Below the pieces are notes generated by a model, which was not told the origin of the DNA, did not search any database, and worked only from the letters and a program-made list of their open reading frames with translations. The position numbers and the translations under genes were made by a program. A stretch of DNA of 64,000 nt, taken from NCBI GenBank assembly GCA_963814975.1, contig CAWFFB010000035.1, forward strand, positions 248,001 through 312,000, in the 5' to 3' direction. The stretch comes from CAVUXJ01 sp963814975 (GTDB lineage: Bacteria > Acidobacteriota > Vicinamibacteria > Vicinamibacterales > CAVVIG01). Shown one piece after another: positions 43,769-52,858 of this stretch (positions within the stretch are counted from its first letter, which is position 1; every line of letters starts with the position of its first letter).

Positions 43769-43829
43769 GCGCTCAATCTCACGGCTCACGTGCCGAGTCT
43801 CGTTCCAGCCTTGAGACGTGAGTTGCGAC
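43769..43829. repeat. intergenic heptamer-word hairpin (GAGACTT class), HU-HIT gap
   Basis: CTCAATCTCACGGCTCACGT and CCAGCCTTGAGACGTGAGTTG carry short words of the AAGTCTC family with partial dyad symmetry, ending 10 bases before the HIT gene ATG. Confidence 0.5.
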
Positions 43830-43839
43830 TTCTGACCTT

Positions 43840-44443
43840 ATGGAACGCCTCTGGTCGCCTTGGAGACTGGCCTACGTGACGGGATCCAAGGCCAGCGGGT
43901 GCGTCTTCTGCGACGCCGTCGAGCTGTCGACCGATGTGGCCCGCGAGGGTCTGGTGCTCGTCCGCGGCCGGCTGTCCTACGTCATCCTCAACCTGTATCC
44001 CTACAACAACGGCCACCTGATGGTCGTTCCGAACCGCCACGTCGGCTCGTTCGCCGCCGCGACCGCCGACGAATTGATCGGAGTTGATGCAGTTCACGCG
44101 CGACGCGGAGATCGCACTGACCGAGGCGTACCAGCCGCAGGGCATCAACATCGGCGTCAACCTCGGACGCGCGGCCGGCGCCGGCATCCTCGAGCACGTC
44201 CACATTCACCTCGTGCCACGATGGATCGGCGACACGAACTTCATGCCGGTGATCGGCGAGGTCCGCGTGCTGCCGGAGGAGCTGGGCGAGAGCGCCAGGC
44301 GCTTGCGGCCCGTCTTCGAACGGCTGGCCAGAGAACACACGGTAAACCGCTCCCTTCGGGCTGAGAGGGTCAGGCGCGCCCTGCGGCGTCGGTCCGGCCT
44401 GCAGCGACGGAGCGCGTGCGGCGAGAGCCGCTCTGAGATGTGA
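43840..44443 (+). CDS. HIT-family hydrolase/nucleotidyltransferase, one frameshift
   Basis: HIT-domain nucleotide-binding protein; its CxxC (GCVFCDAV), N-terminal MERLWSPWRLAYV and length fit the Ap4A phosphorylase-like bacterial subgroup. The histidine triad is HVHIHLVPRW. YVILNLYPYNNGHLMVVPNR is the substrate strand region. Frame 1 ends its homology at AATADELIG near 44080, and the next frame continues MQFTRDAEIALTEAYQPQG, so one base is probably missing or extra. The last ~35 residues are Arg-rich and not family-like, which may mean the true end is near 44335. Confidence 0.8.
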
Positions 44444-44464
44444 TGAGCGTTGCGGTGGACGTGG

Positions 44465-45610
44465 ATGGTCTTAGAGCTCACGCCCGAACAGGTCGCCTTC
44501 AAGCAGTCGGTCGAGGCGTTCGCGCAGCCAGGTCGTCGCCCCGCGTGCGGCGGCAATCGACGAGTCGGGCGAGTTTCCCTTCGACGTCATGCGGGCGGCC
44601 GCCGGCCGCGGCCTGCTCGGGATGACCATTCCACGCGGATGGGGTGGCGCCGGCCTCGATTACGTGAGCTACGCGCTGGCGATCGAGGCGATCGCGAAGG
44701 CGAGCGCGACGGTTGCCGTGTCGTTGTCGGTCACCAATTCGCTGGTCGCCGAGCTGCTGGCGCATGCCGGCCGGGCGCCGCAGAAAGAGCAGTGGCTGCG
44801 ACGCGCTGGCGACCGGCGAGGTCGATAGGCGCCTTCGCGCTCTCCGAGCCGGACGCCGGCACCGACGCCGCCAATCAAAAGACGAAAGCCGCAAGAAGCG
44901 GCGCGGGCTACCGGATCACCGGCCGGAAAGTCTGGGTCGCGAACGCCGAAGCGGCGGCGGTCGCGATCGTGTTCGCGTGCACGCGGCCTGGCCTTCGCGG
45001 TCAGGGGGTGACGGCGTTCCTGGTGCCGATGGACACGCCGGGCATCACGCGAACGGCGCGCGCCGACTCTCTCGGCGTCCGGGGCCTCGGCTGCACCGAT
45101 CTCGATCTCGATATCCGCGTCGGCGACGACCAGGTCCTGGGCCCGGTCGACCAGGGGTTCGGCCTCGCCATGTGGGCGCTCCAGGGCGGGCGCGTCGCGA
45201 TTGCCTCCCAGGCGCTCGGCATCGGCGCGGCGGCGCTGGACGAAGCCATCGCGTACGCCAAGCAGCGGCAGGCGTTCGGCCATCCGATCGGCGACAACCA
45301 GGCGATTCAGTGGATGCTGGCCGATGCCGCGACCGAGCTCGAAGCGGCGCGCCTGCTGACCCTCAAGGCCGCGGCCGGGAAGGATCGCCAGGCGCGCATC
45401 ACGGTCGAGGCATCGATGGCGAAGCTATCGGCGTCGGAAGCCGCGCACAAGGCGGCGGACAAGGCGATGCAGATTCTCGCATCAGCCGGATACCGCCGCG
45501 GGTCGGTCGTCGAGCGCTTGTTCCGCGACGTGCGCGCGACCGAGATCTATCAGGGGACGTCGGAAGCGCAGCGGATGATCATCGCCGCGGGCCTGCTCGC
45601 GAACGCGTGA
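44465..45610 (+). CDS. acyl-CoA dehydrogenase, three frameshifts
   Basis: About 380-residue FAD-dependent acyl-CoA dehydrogenase. The N-terminus is MVLELTPEQVAFKQSVEAFA; GLLGMTIPRGWGGAGLDYV and SIGAFALSEPDAGTDAANQK are substrate/FAD-site blocks; GGRVAIASQALGIGAAALDE and RQAFGHPIGDNQAIQWMLAD are C-terminal helices. In the usual YEGT catalytic block the sequence is EIYQGTSEAQR, with Gln where Glu is the common base. The frame goes 2 to 3 near 44525, 3 to 1 near 44800 and 1 to 2 near 44822, returning to the first frame. The indels probably reflect assembly error. Confidence 0.8.
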   Translation: MVLELTPEQVAFKQSVEAFAQPGRRPACGGNRRVGRVSLRRHAGGRRPRPARDDHSTRMGWRRPRLRELRAGDRGDREGERDGCRVVVGHQFAGRRAAGACRPGAAERAVAATRWRPARSIGAFALSEPDAGTDAANQKTKAARSGAGYRITGRKVWVANAEAAAVAIVFACTRPGLRGQGVTAFLVPMDTPGITRTARADSLGVRGLGCTDLDLDIRVGDDQVLGPVDQGFGLAMWALQGGRVAIASQALGIGAAALDEAIAYAKQRQAFGHPIGDNQAIQWMLADAATELEAARLLTLKAAAGKDRQARITVEASMAKLSASEAAHKAADKAMQILASAGYRRGSVVERLFRDVRATEIYQGTSEAQRMIIAAGLLANA

Positions 45611-45677
45611 GGTGCCGTCGACGCGGACACGACGGAGAATCCAGGGACAAGCGTGCGCCTCCATGGCGTGGACGCGT

Positions 45678-46233
45678 CTATGAGGGCTGCCGGGGATCAT
45701 GCCTTCCTTGAACGAGCCCCGCAGATGGGCCCTGGATCTCGCCTTTCGGAATGCTGAGCGACTTCCAGTCCGGGCCGGCGAAATGTTTCGCCAGCAGCGC
45801 GATCTGGCCGACGTGATACGCGGCATGCGTCAGCGATCGGTTGAGCGCTTCGAAGACCGCAAATGCCTCTCCGCGGATTCGGACGGTCCGCTCCAGATCG
45901 TCGGGCGTCAGCGCCTCGATCGACTCCAGCGCCACAGTCCATCCGGACTCCCACCACTCGAGAATCTGCGCGCGCGACGGCCGCTCGCATCATGACGAAC
46001 TCATCGTCGCGGTCCCGATCGGGTTTCTCGCCATCGGTGGTGAGGAAATCGGTGAAGCGTGACCGGAAGTTGCCCGCCAGGTGCTTGACGATAATCGCGA
46101 TGGTGTTGGCGTCGGGGTCGACGAGCGCATGGAGATCGTCGTCCGATACCTGGGCGATCGACGCGTCGCCGAGCTTCTTGTAGCCGCGAAAGGCGCGGAT
46201 GAGGTCGGTGAGATAGCCTGCGGCGAGTGCCAT
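45678..46233 (-). CDS. DUF1572 (DinB-like) family protein, one frameshift
   Basis: About 185-residue DinB/YfiT-like four-helix protein of the DUF1572 type. The first part has FRGYKKLGDASIAQVSDDDL and NTIAIIVKHLAGNFRSRFTD (a metal-site His), and the second part has RAQILEWWESGWTVALESIE and LTHAAYHVGQIALLAKH, which supplies the other His. The frame changes near 45965-45990. Such proteins are thought to bind a metal and may use bacillithiol or a similar thiol, but function is unassigned. The start lies 1 base from the stop of the acyl-CoA dehydrogenase upstream on the same strand, so the two are probably coupled. Confidence 0.75.
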
Positions 46234-46234
46234 G

Positions 46235-47430
46235 TCAGTTCTCCAAGACCTGCTTGGCGATCGTTTCGAGTTGGAGGTTGGACGTCCCCTCGTAGATCTG
46301 GCCGACCTTCGCGTCGCGGAACAGCTTTTCGACCGGGTAGTCCTTCACGAAGCCGTTTCCGCCGAACAGGTTGACCGCGAGGGACGTCACGCGCTCCGCG
46401 ACTTCCGAGGAGAAGATCTTACACATCGCGGCCTCGGCCAGAAAGGGGCAGCCGGCCATCCGTAGCCGCGCCGCTTCGTACACCATCAGCCGCGCCGCCT
46501 GCAGCTCGGTGGCGGCCCTCGCGATCTGGTGTCGCACGGCCTGAAACTCGGCCAGCGATTTCCCGAATTGCCGGCGCTGCTGTGCGTATTTGATGGCGTG
46601 ATCGAGCGCGCCCTGCGCGAGCCCGATCATCTGCGCGCCGATGCCGATCCGGCCCTCGTTGAGCGTCTCAATCGCCGTTTTGTACCCCTTCCCGACCTCG
46701 CCGATGACGTTCCCGCCCGGGACGCGACAGTCTTCGAGCACCAGCTCGCAGGTGCTGCTCGCGCGGATGCCGAGCTTGTCTTCCTTCTTCCCCACGCTGA
46801 GGCCGGCGAATCCGCGCTCGATCAGAAAGGCCGTGATCCCCCGGTAGCCGGCCTCCGGCATTGCGTTGGCGAACAGGATGAAGACCTCCGCCTCGCTGGC
46901 GTTGGTATCCAGAGCTTCCGGCCGGTCAATGCCCATCCGTCCTCGCACTCGACCGCGCGGGTCGTCATCGCGAACGCATCGCTGCCCGAGCCGGCTTCCG
47001 AGAGTGCGTAGGCGCCGATCGCATGGGACGCCAGCCGCGGGAGATAGCGCCGCTGGATCTCGTCATTGCCCCATCGCGTCAGCGCGTTGATGACCAGCGT
47101 GTTGTGGACGTCGACGAGCACGGCCACAGCGGGATCGACGCGGGACAGCGCTTCGACTGCGAGCACCGAGTGGAAGAAGGTGGCTCCCGCGCCGCCGTGG
47201 GCTTCGGGGATCTCGATCGCCATCACGCCGAGGTCGAACAACTTGTCGATGAGCGCTCGAGGAATGCTGGCTTGCTCGTCCATCGCCCGGACGAGCGGTC
47301 GGATCTCGCGATCCGCGAACATGTACACGCTGTCCCGGAAGAGTCGCTCGTCCTCGGACAAGACGGTCAGCGGCGGCCGCGACGGCTCCATCGGTGGCGT
47401 GCGCACCTCTGCCAGACTATACCGCACCAT
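46235..47430 (-). CDS. acyl-CoA dehydrogenase, one frameshift
   Basis: About 398-residue flavoprotein of fatty-acid beta-oxidation. Blocks are LSEDERLFRDSVYMFADREI, GVMAIEIPEAHGGAGATFF, IGAYALSEAGSGSDAFAMTT, NEGRIGIGAQMIGLAQGALD, RRQFGKSLAEFQAVRHQIAR and the catalytic block GQIYEGTSNLQ with Glu in the usual position. The frame changes near 46915-46925, between ALTGRKLWI and NASEAEVFILFANAMPE. It is followed directly by the DUF1572 gene. Two candidate starts (47430 and 47390) lack a clear ribosome site. It is more like short-chain enzymes than its neighbour at 44465. Confidence 0.85.
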
Positions 47431-47523
47431 CTTTGCGCCGAAGTCCGCCGGTGACGGATAATCACGCCGCAGATTCGCCCTTCCTCGGACGCGCTGACAA
47501 AGGCTGCCTGACATGACGACCAC

Positions 47524-49902
47524 ATGAAGTCATCCCGACTGTTCCCTGGGCTGCTGCTGCTGTTTGTCGGCAGCGGCTGCGCCGCCCTGATCTATGAAGT
47601 CGTCTGGTTTCAACTGCTCGAACTCGTCATCGGGTCCTCGGCGGTGTCGATCGGGGTCTTGCTCGGCACCTTCATGGGCGGCATGTGCCTGGGGAGCCTG
47701 TTGCTGCCACGCATCATGGCCCCCGGCTGGCATCCGCTCCGCGTCTATGCCGGTCTCGAGCTTGGCATCGGCGTTACGGCTCTCGCCCTGCTGTTCGGCA
47801 TGCCGCTCGTCGGCGGTGCTTATACGGCCTGGGCGGGCGGCGGGGTCAGCGGGATCCTGTTGCGCGGGCTGGCGGCCAGTGTATGCCTGCTGCCGCCGAC
47901 GCTGCTGATGGGCGCCACCCTGCCGGCGATTGCCCGCTGGATCGAAACCACGCCGCAAGGCGTCGCGTGGCTCGGGCTCTTTTATGGCGGCAATATCGCC
48001 GGGGCTGTGGTCGGGAGCCTCCTTGCCGGCTTTTACCTGCTTCGACTGCACGACATGGCCGTCGCGACCTACGTGGGCGCGGCGTTGAATGTGAGCATCG
48101 CCCTCATCGCGCTGGTGGTCGCCACGAAAGCGCCGTACCAGCCGGCCGCCCCGCTCACCACTGCGGTGGCGCCGGTGCGCGATCGTTGGGTGGTGTACCT
48201 GGTTATCGCCTTGTCCGGGCTGACGGCTCTGGCGGCGGAAGTGCTGTGGACGCGCACGCTGTCGCTGCTCTTCGGCGCCACCACCTATACGTTCTCGCTG
48301 ATTCTGGCGGTCTTTCTCGCTGGCCTCGGCCTCGGCAGCAGCGTCGGCTCGATGCTCGGGGCGCGCCTTGCCCGTCCGCGCGTCGGGCTCGCGTGGTGCC
48401 AGTTGGTGCTGTGCGCGGCGATGGCCTGGACCGCATACATTCTGCACGCGTCGCTGCCATATTGGCCGATCAACCCCTCGATCTCGACCGGTCCCTGGTT
48501 TCAGTTTCAGCTCGATCTCGTGAGGTGCGTGTTCGCGGTCCTGCCCGCGGCCGTCCTGTGGGGCGCCAGCTTTCCGCTGGCGTTGGCGTCGCTTGCCTCG
48601 CGCGGCGAGGATCCGGCGCGAATGGTCGGGAGCGCGTACGCCGCGAACACCCTCGGTGCCATCGTCGGATCCCTTGGCGCCAGCCTCCTTCTGACCGTCT
48701 GGCTCGGCAGCCAGCATGGACAGCAATTCCTGATCCTTGTCGCTGCGGTCTCGGGGCTGCTGCTGATGTGGCACGAAAAGGCGTCGGCGGCATTCATAGT
48801 GACCGCCGTTGCGGCCGCCGCCCTCCTGGCGTTCACCGTCCCGCCGGTTCCCGGTCTGCTCGTGGCGTTCGGGCGGTACTCGGCGACGCAGGATGGCGAC
48901 TCACAGATTATCTATGTGGGCGAAGGGTGGAACGCGTCGGTTGCCGTCTCCGAACGCTCGACGGGGGTGCGCAACTATCACAATGCCGGCAAGGTTCAAG
49001 CCTCGAGCGAACCACAGGACATGCGGCTTCAGCGGATGCTCGGTCATCTGACGACGCTGGTCCCGGCCAATCCGCGGTCGGTCCTGGTGATCGGATGCGG
49101 CGCGGGCGTGACGGCGGGGGCGGTCTCCATCGATCCGCGGGTCGAGCACGAGACCATCGCCGAGATCGAGCCGCTCGTACCACGCGTCGTGTCCACGTAT
49201 TTTGCGGAGCATAATTTCGATGTCGTGCGCAATCCGAAGGTCGAGGTGCGCATCGACGATGCCCGGCATTTTCTGCTCACAACCGAATCAAAGTTCGACG
49301 CCGTGACGTCCGATCCGCTCGATCCGTGGGTCAAAGGCGCCGCGATGCTCTACACCACGGAGTTCTTCGAGCTCGTCAAGCGGCATTTGAATCCAGGCGG
49401 CGTCGTCACCCTCTTCGTGCAGCTCTATGAAAGCAACACCGAGGCGGTGAAGAGCGAGATCGGGACGTTCTTCGAAGTGTTTCCTCACGGGATGGTGTTC
49501 GGCAACACCTACAACGGCATGGGCTACGATCTCGTCCTCCTCGGGCAGGTGGAACCGACGCGCATCGATCTCGACGAGATGGAGCGGCGGCTGAAGCGCC
49601 CGGAGTACGCGCTCGTCGCGAAGTCGCTTGCCGCGATCGGCATGTCATCCGCCGTCGACCTGTTCGCCACCTTCGCCGGCCAGGGGCGGGACTTCGCGGC
49701 CTGGCTGGCCGATGCCGAGATCAATCGCGATCGCAACCTTCGGCTCCAGTATCTGGCGGGCCGTGGGCTGAATTTGTATCGCGCCGATCGGATCTACGCC
49801 GAGATGCTGCGACACAGCAAGGACCCCGACGGCATCTTCACCGGCTCCCCGGAGCTCGAGCAGTCGCTGCGTCAGAAGATTCGGTCAGCGTGGGGGCGGT
49901 GA
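47524..49902 (+). CDS. membrane-fused spermidine synthase-like protein
   Basis: 792 residues. The N-terminal ~430 residues hold about 12 membrane helices (SGCAALIYEVVWFQLLELVI; AALIYEVVW-like repeats recur at LTALAAEVLWTRTLSLLFG), and the C-terminal part is a Rossmann methyltransferase-like/spermidine synthase fold with NPRSVLVIGCGAGVTAGAVS, IAEIEPLVPRVV and DAVTSDPLDPWVKGAAMLY. This fused architecture is common in soil bacteria; some may be transporters or aminopropyl transferases, but no substrate is known. It is intact and isolated on its strand. It is followed by a large heptamer-word hairpin. Confidence 0.85.
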   Translation: MKSSRLFPGLLLLFVGSGCAALIYEVVWFQLLELVIGSSAVSIGVLLGTFMGGMCLGSLLLPRIMAPGWHPLRVYAGLELGIGVTALALLFGMPLVGGAYTAWAGGGVSGILLRGLAASVCLLPPTLLMGATLPAIARWIETTPQGVAWLGLFYGGNIAGAVVGSLLAGFYLLRLHDMAVATYVGAALNVSIALIALVVATKAPYQPAAPLTTAVAPVRDRWVVYLVIALSGLTALAAEVLWTRTLSLLFGATTYTFSLILAVFLAGLGLGSSVGSMLGARLARPRVGLAWCQLVLCAAMAWTAYILHASLPYWPINPSISTGPWFQFQLDLVRCVFAVLPAAVLWGASFPLALASLASRGEDPARMVGSAYAANTLGAIVGSLGASLLLTVWLGSQHGQQFLILVAAVSGLLLMWHEKASAAFIVTAVAAAALLAFTVPPVPGLLVAFGRYSATQDGDSQIIYVGEGWNASVAVSERSTGVRNYHNAGKVQASSEPQDMRLQRMLGHLTTLVPANPRSVLVIGCGAGVTAGAVSIDPRVEHETIAEIEPLVPRVVSTYFAEHNFDVVRNPKVEVRIDDARHFLLTTESKFDAVTSDPLDPWVKGAAMLYTTEFFELVKRHLNPGGVVTLFVQLYESNTEAVKSEIGTFFEVFPHGMVFGNTYNGMGYDLVLLGQVEPTRIDLDEMERRLKRPEYALVAKSLAAIGMSSAVDLFATFAGQGRDFAAWLADAEINRDRNLRLQYLAGRGLNLYRADRIYAEMLRHSKDPDGIFTGSPELEQSLRQKIRSAWGR

Positions 49903-49908
49903 GGCACG

Positions 49909-49990
49909 AAAGTCTCAAGTTTCAAGTCTCAAGTCTCAGGTCCGAAGTGTGATCGAACTTGAGCCTTGAGACTTGAGCCTTGAGACTTTC
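49909..49990. repeat. intergenic heptamer-word hairpin (AAGTCTC class), clear period-7 example
   Basis: AAGTCTC-AAGTTTC-AAG and TCTCAAGTCTCAGGTCCGAA on one side face ACTTGAGCCTTGAGACTTGA and GCCTTGAGACTTT on the other, so near-tandem heptamers appear in both orientations and can fold into a long hairpin. It separates convergent genes. Confidence 0.75.
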
Positions 49991-49995
49991 CTGTC

Positions 49996-50358
49996 TCACT
50001 CATCCCGATGCACCGTCGCCGGTGAAAACGCGGGGAGGCAGACGGCGATGTACTCGGCGCCCTCCGGTTCGGGAGTGCTGTAACGCACCCACTCGCCCGG
50101 CTCCGTCACCACGGCTTGTCCGGCGCGCACGTCGAGGGTCCCGGCTGCGTGTTCCACCCGCAGCATCCCGAGCAGCACGATCGTGATTTCCTCGAACTCG
50201 GGGCGCTGTCCTGGTTCCTGCCACCCGTGCGGCGACCTCATGCGGGCGATGCTCACGCCTGCATGACCCGAATTCACGCGCCCGGCAAACTCCTCGATCA
50301 GTTTCGGCTTGGTGCCGGCGGCCTCGACGACCGCCGGTTGCGAAATCAAACGCGGCAT
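49996..50358 (-). CDS. small cupin-domain protein
   Basis: 120-residue single cupin barrel. The first motif region is SPHGWQEPGQRPEFEEITIV (with Glu and Gly as usual, one His replaced) and the second is QAVVTEPGEWVRYSTPEPEG. Cupins of this size may bind metal or small ligands; the metal set looks incomplete, so a sensor or binding role is as likely as an enzyme. ATG 50358 is chosen over the TTG at 50364. It is divergent from the cystathionine beta-synthase gene, with 57 bp between the starts. Confidence 0.7.
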   Translation of the reverse strand: MPRLISQPAVVEAAGTKPKLIEEFAGRVNSGHAGVSIARMRSPHGWQEPGQRPEFEEITIVLLGMLRVEHAAGTLDVRAGQAVVTEPGEWVRYSTPEPEGAEYIAVCLPAFSPATVHRDE

Positions 50359-50415
50359 GGCCAAAGTATAAGGCCAACGAGCGAACGAGAGGGTTACACT
50401 GAGAACCCAGGCGTC

Positions 50416-51780
50416 ATGAAAATCAGCCCAACGATCCTCGACGCGATCGGCCGCACGCCGATGGTCCGCATCAATGCGATCACCCGGGGGCTTGTGAAGG
50501 CGACCGTCGTCGCCAAGCTCGAGACGTTCAACCCCGGCAACTCGATCAAGGACCGCATGGCCGTCAGGATGATCGAGGAGGCCGAGCGGGCGGGGCTGCT
50601 GAAGCCCGGCGGCACGATCGTCGAGGGCACATCCGGCAACACCGGGATGGGGCTCGCCGTCGCGGCGGTGGTCAAGGGGTACCGGTGCGTCTTCACCACC
50701 ACCGACAAGCAGTCCAAGGAGAAGATCGACGCGCTCAAGGCGTTTGGCGCCGAGGTCATCGTGTGCCCGACCAACGTCGATCCGGAGGACCCCCGATCGT
50801 ATTACTCGGTGTCGTCGCGGCTGGAAAACGAAATTCCCGACGCCTGGAAGGCCAACCAGTACGACAACCTCGCGAATTCAGCGGCGCACTACGAGCAGAC
50901 GGGCCCCGAGATTCGGGAGCAGACCGAGGGCCGCATCACGCACCTGGTGGCCGGCGTCGGGACCGGCGGGACCATTTCCGGCGTCGGCACGTATCTCAAG
51001 GAGCGCAACCCCGCGATCAAGGTGTGGGGCATCGACACCTACGGCTCGGTGTTCAAGAAGTACAAGGACACCGGACTCCTGGACAAGAACGAAATCTACC
51101 CGTACATCACGGAAGGCATCGGCGAGGACTTCCTGCCCAAGAATGTAACGTTCTCGGTCATCGATCACTTCGAGAAGGTCACGGACAAGGACGCCGCCGT
51201 CATGACCCGGCGCATCGCGCGGGAGGAAGGCATCTTCGCTGGCAACTCCTCCGGTTCGGCAATGGCGGGCGTGCTTCAGTTGAAGGATCAGTTCCGCGAA
51301 CAGGACCTGGTCGTCGTGATCTTCCCCGATCACGGTTCCCGCTACCTCGGCAAGATGTTCAACGACGAGTGGATGCGCGAAAAGGGATTCCTCGAGAAGA
51401 GCGGGTTGACGGCGCGGGATCTCGTGGCGATGCGCGTGTCAGGGGAGCTCTGTTCGATCGAGTCCAACGAACCGGTCGAGCATGCGGTCAGATTGATGAG
51501 CGAGCACGACTTCTCGCAGATCTCAATCACCCGCGACAAGCGCCTCGTGGGGTCGCTCAACGAGTCGCATCTGTACAGCCAGCTCGTTCGCAACGGGGAG
51601 GTGAAGCGCGACCCGGTCGAATCGATCATGCAGCCGGCCTTTCCCTTCGTCGACATCTCCACGCCCGTGGATCTGCTGTCGACGATGATTACGCCCGAGA
51701 ACCCGGCCGTGCTGGTGCGCGATTTCAAGACCGACAAGACGTTCATCATCACCAGGTCGGACGTCATCCGCGTGCTGTAA
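50416..51780 (+). CDS. cystathionine beta-synthase (PLP enzyme with C-terminal CBS pair)
   Basis: 454 residues. A fold-type II PLP enzyme: TILDAIGRTPMVRINAITRG, the PLP-Lys in NPGNSIKDRMAVRMIEEAE, the substrate loop EGTSGNTGMGLAVAA, and the phosphate-binding loop GVGTGGTISGVGTYLKE. Two CBS domains follow from about residue 335 (LCSIESNEPVEHAVRLMSEH, MQPAFPFVDISTPVDLLSTM), the layout of cystathionine beta-synthase. It makes cystathionine from homocysteine and serine, so it supports a reverse transsulfuration route to cysteine alongside the sulfate-assimilation genes in this window. A cysteine synthase is the main alternative, but those lack CBS domains. Confidence 0.87.
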   Translation: MKISPTILDAIGRTPMVRINAITRGLVKATVVAKLETFNPGNSIKDRMAVRMIEEAERAGLLKPGGTIVEGTSGNTGMGLAVAAVVKGYRCVFTTTDKQSKEKIDALKAFGAEVIVCPTNVDPEDPRSYYSVSSRLENEIPDAWKANQYDNLANSAAHYEQTGPEIREQTEGRITHLVAGVGTGGTISGVGTYLKERNPAIKVWGIDTYGSVFKKYKDTGLLDKNEIYPYITEGIGEDFLPKNVTFSVIDHFEKVTDKDAAVMTRRIAREEGIFAGNSSGSAMAGVLQLKDQFREQDLVVVIFPDHGSRYLGKMFNDEWMREKGFLEKSGLTARDLVAMRVSGELCSIESNEPVEHAVRLMSEHDFSQISITRDKRLVGSLNESHLYSQLVRNGEVKRDPVESIMQPAFPFVDISTPVDLLSTMITPENPAVLVRDFKTDKTFIITRSDVIRVL

Positions 51781-51798
51781 CCCGGTATGATGGGATGC

Positions 51799-52086
51799 AT
51801 GCCGGCTTATGTCATCCTGAATATCGACGTCATCGACCCTGAGCGCTTCGCCGAGTACGTCAAGACGGGGGCGCCGACCCTGGCGCAGTACGGCGGCCGC
51901 TATATCGTTCGCGGCGGACGGGCGGAGAAGCTCGAAGGCGGCCTCGAGCCCAAGCGGGTCGTCGTCATCGCGTTCGACAGCGCCGATCGAGCCCGGGCCT
52001 GGTGGGCCTCGGACGAATATGCAGGTCCGAAAGCCATTCGGCAGTCGGCGGCGGTCACGGACACGATCCTGGTAGAAGGTGTCTGA
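51799..52086 (+). CDS. DUF1330 family protein
   Basis: 95-residue ferredoxin-fold protein of the DUF1330/dimeric alpha-beta barrel type: AYVILNIDVIDPERFAEYVK, APTLAQYGGRYIVRGG and FDSADRARAWWASDEYAGPK are the family pattern. Function is unknown; members may be small oxygenase-like or stress proteins. ATG 51799 begins the domain; the ATG at 51787 is an alternative. The following gene starts inside its 3' end, so they are coupled. Confidence 0.85.
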   Translation: MPAYVILNIDVIDPERFAEYVKTGAPTLAQYGGRYIVRGGRAEKLEGGLEPKRVVVIAFDSADRARAWWASDEYAGPKAIRQSAAVTDTILVEGV

Positions 52087-52858
52087 GCTGATCGCACTGA
52101 CGCGCGACGTGAGCCCGGCGCTCGCACGCGCCGAACTGACCCACCTGCCGCGCACCGCGATTGACGTCGCCACTGCCCGGGCGCAACATGCCGCTTACGA
52201 GAGCGCGATCGCGGGCCTTGGGTGCTCGGTGCAGCGGTTGTCAGCCGGACCAGAAATGGCCGATTCGTTGTTCGTCGAAGATACCGCGGTGATCTTCGAC
52301 GAGATCGGGATCATCACCCGGCCCGGAGCTGAATCGCGGCGTGCCGAAATCATAGGTGTGGAGGAAGTCCTCAAGCGCCATCGTCTCCTCGGCCACATCA
52401 CGGCGCCGGGGACGCTCGACGGAGGCGACGTGCTCGTAGCCGGTCGCTCGGTGTTCGTCGGATCGTCGACGCGGACCAACCCGGACGGCATCGAACAACT
52501 GCGGCGGCTGGTCGAATACTTCGCGTATTCGCTGCAGACGGTCGAGGTGCGCCGGTGCCTCCACCTGAAGTCGGCGGTGACGGTCCTCGGCGAAGGAGCG
52601 GTGCTGATGAACCGCGAGTGGGTGCAGCCCGACGCCTTCGCCGGCCTGGACATTGTCGACGTGCACCCGGACGAACCGCGGGGCGCCAACATCGCACGAG
52701 TGAACGGTCGACTGCTGTACGCGGCCGCCTTTCCGCGGACACGGGAGCTGCTCGAGTGTCGTGGTTTCGGCGTGACGACGGTTGATGTCAGCGAGATCGC
52801 GAAAGCTGAAGGCGCCGTGACGTGCTGCAGTCTCATCTTCGAAAGCCAGAAAACCTGA
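52079..52858 (+). CDS. dimethylarginine dimethylaminohydrolase-like amidinotransferase-fold protein
   Basis: 259 residues of the guanidino-group-modifying (amidinotransferase/DDAH) superfamily. The acidic substrate site is MADSLFVEDTAVIFDEIGI, the catalytic His lies in RCLHLKSAVTVLG, and the catalytic Cys near residue 250 is in EGAVTCCSLIFESQ. DDAH converts methylated arginine to citrulline and methylamines; related enzymes act on arginine or other guanidino compounds. Start GTG 52079 overlaps the previous gene's end by 8 bases. The stop overlaps the next start (TGATG). The length agrees with bacterial DDAH. Confidence 0.85.
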   Translation: MSELIALTRDVSPALARAELTHLPRTAIDVATARAQHAAYESAIAGLGCSVQRLSAGPEMADSLFVEDTAVIFDEIGIITRPGAESRRAEIIGVEEVLKRHRLLGHITAPGTLDGGDVLVAGRSVFVGSSTRTNPDGIEQLRRLVEYFAYSLQTVEVRRCLHLKSAVTVLGEGAVLMNREWVQPDAFAGLDIVDVHPDEPRGANIARVNGRLLYAAAFPRTRELLECRGFGVTTVDVSEIAKAEGAVTCCSLIFESQKT

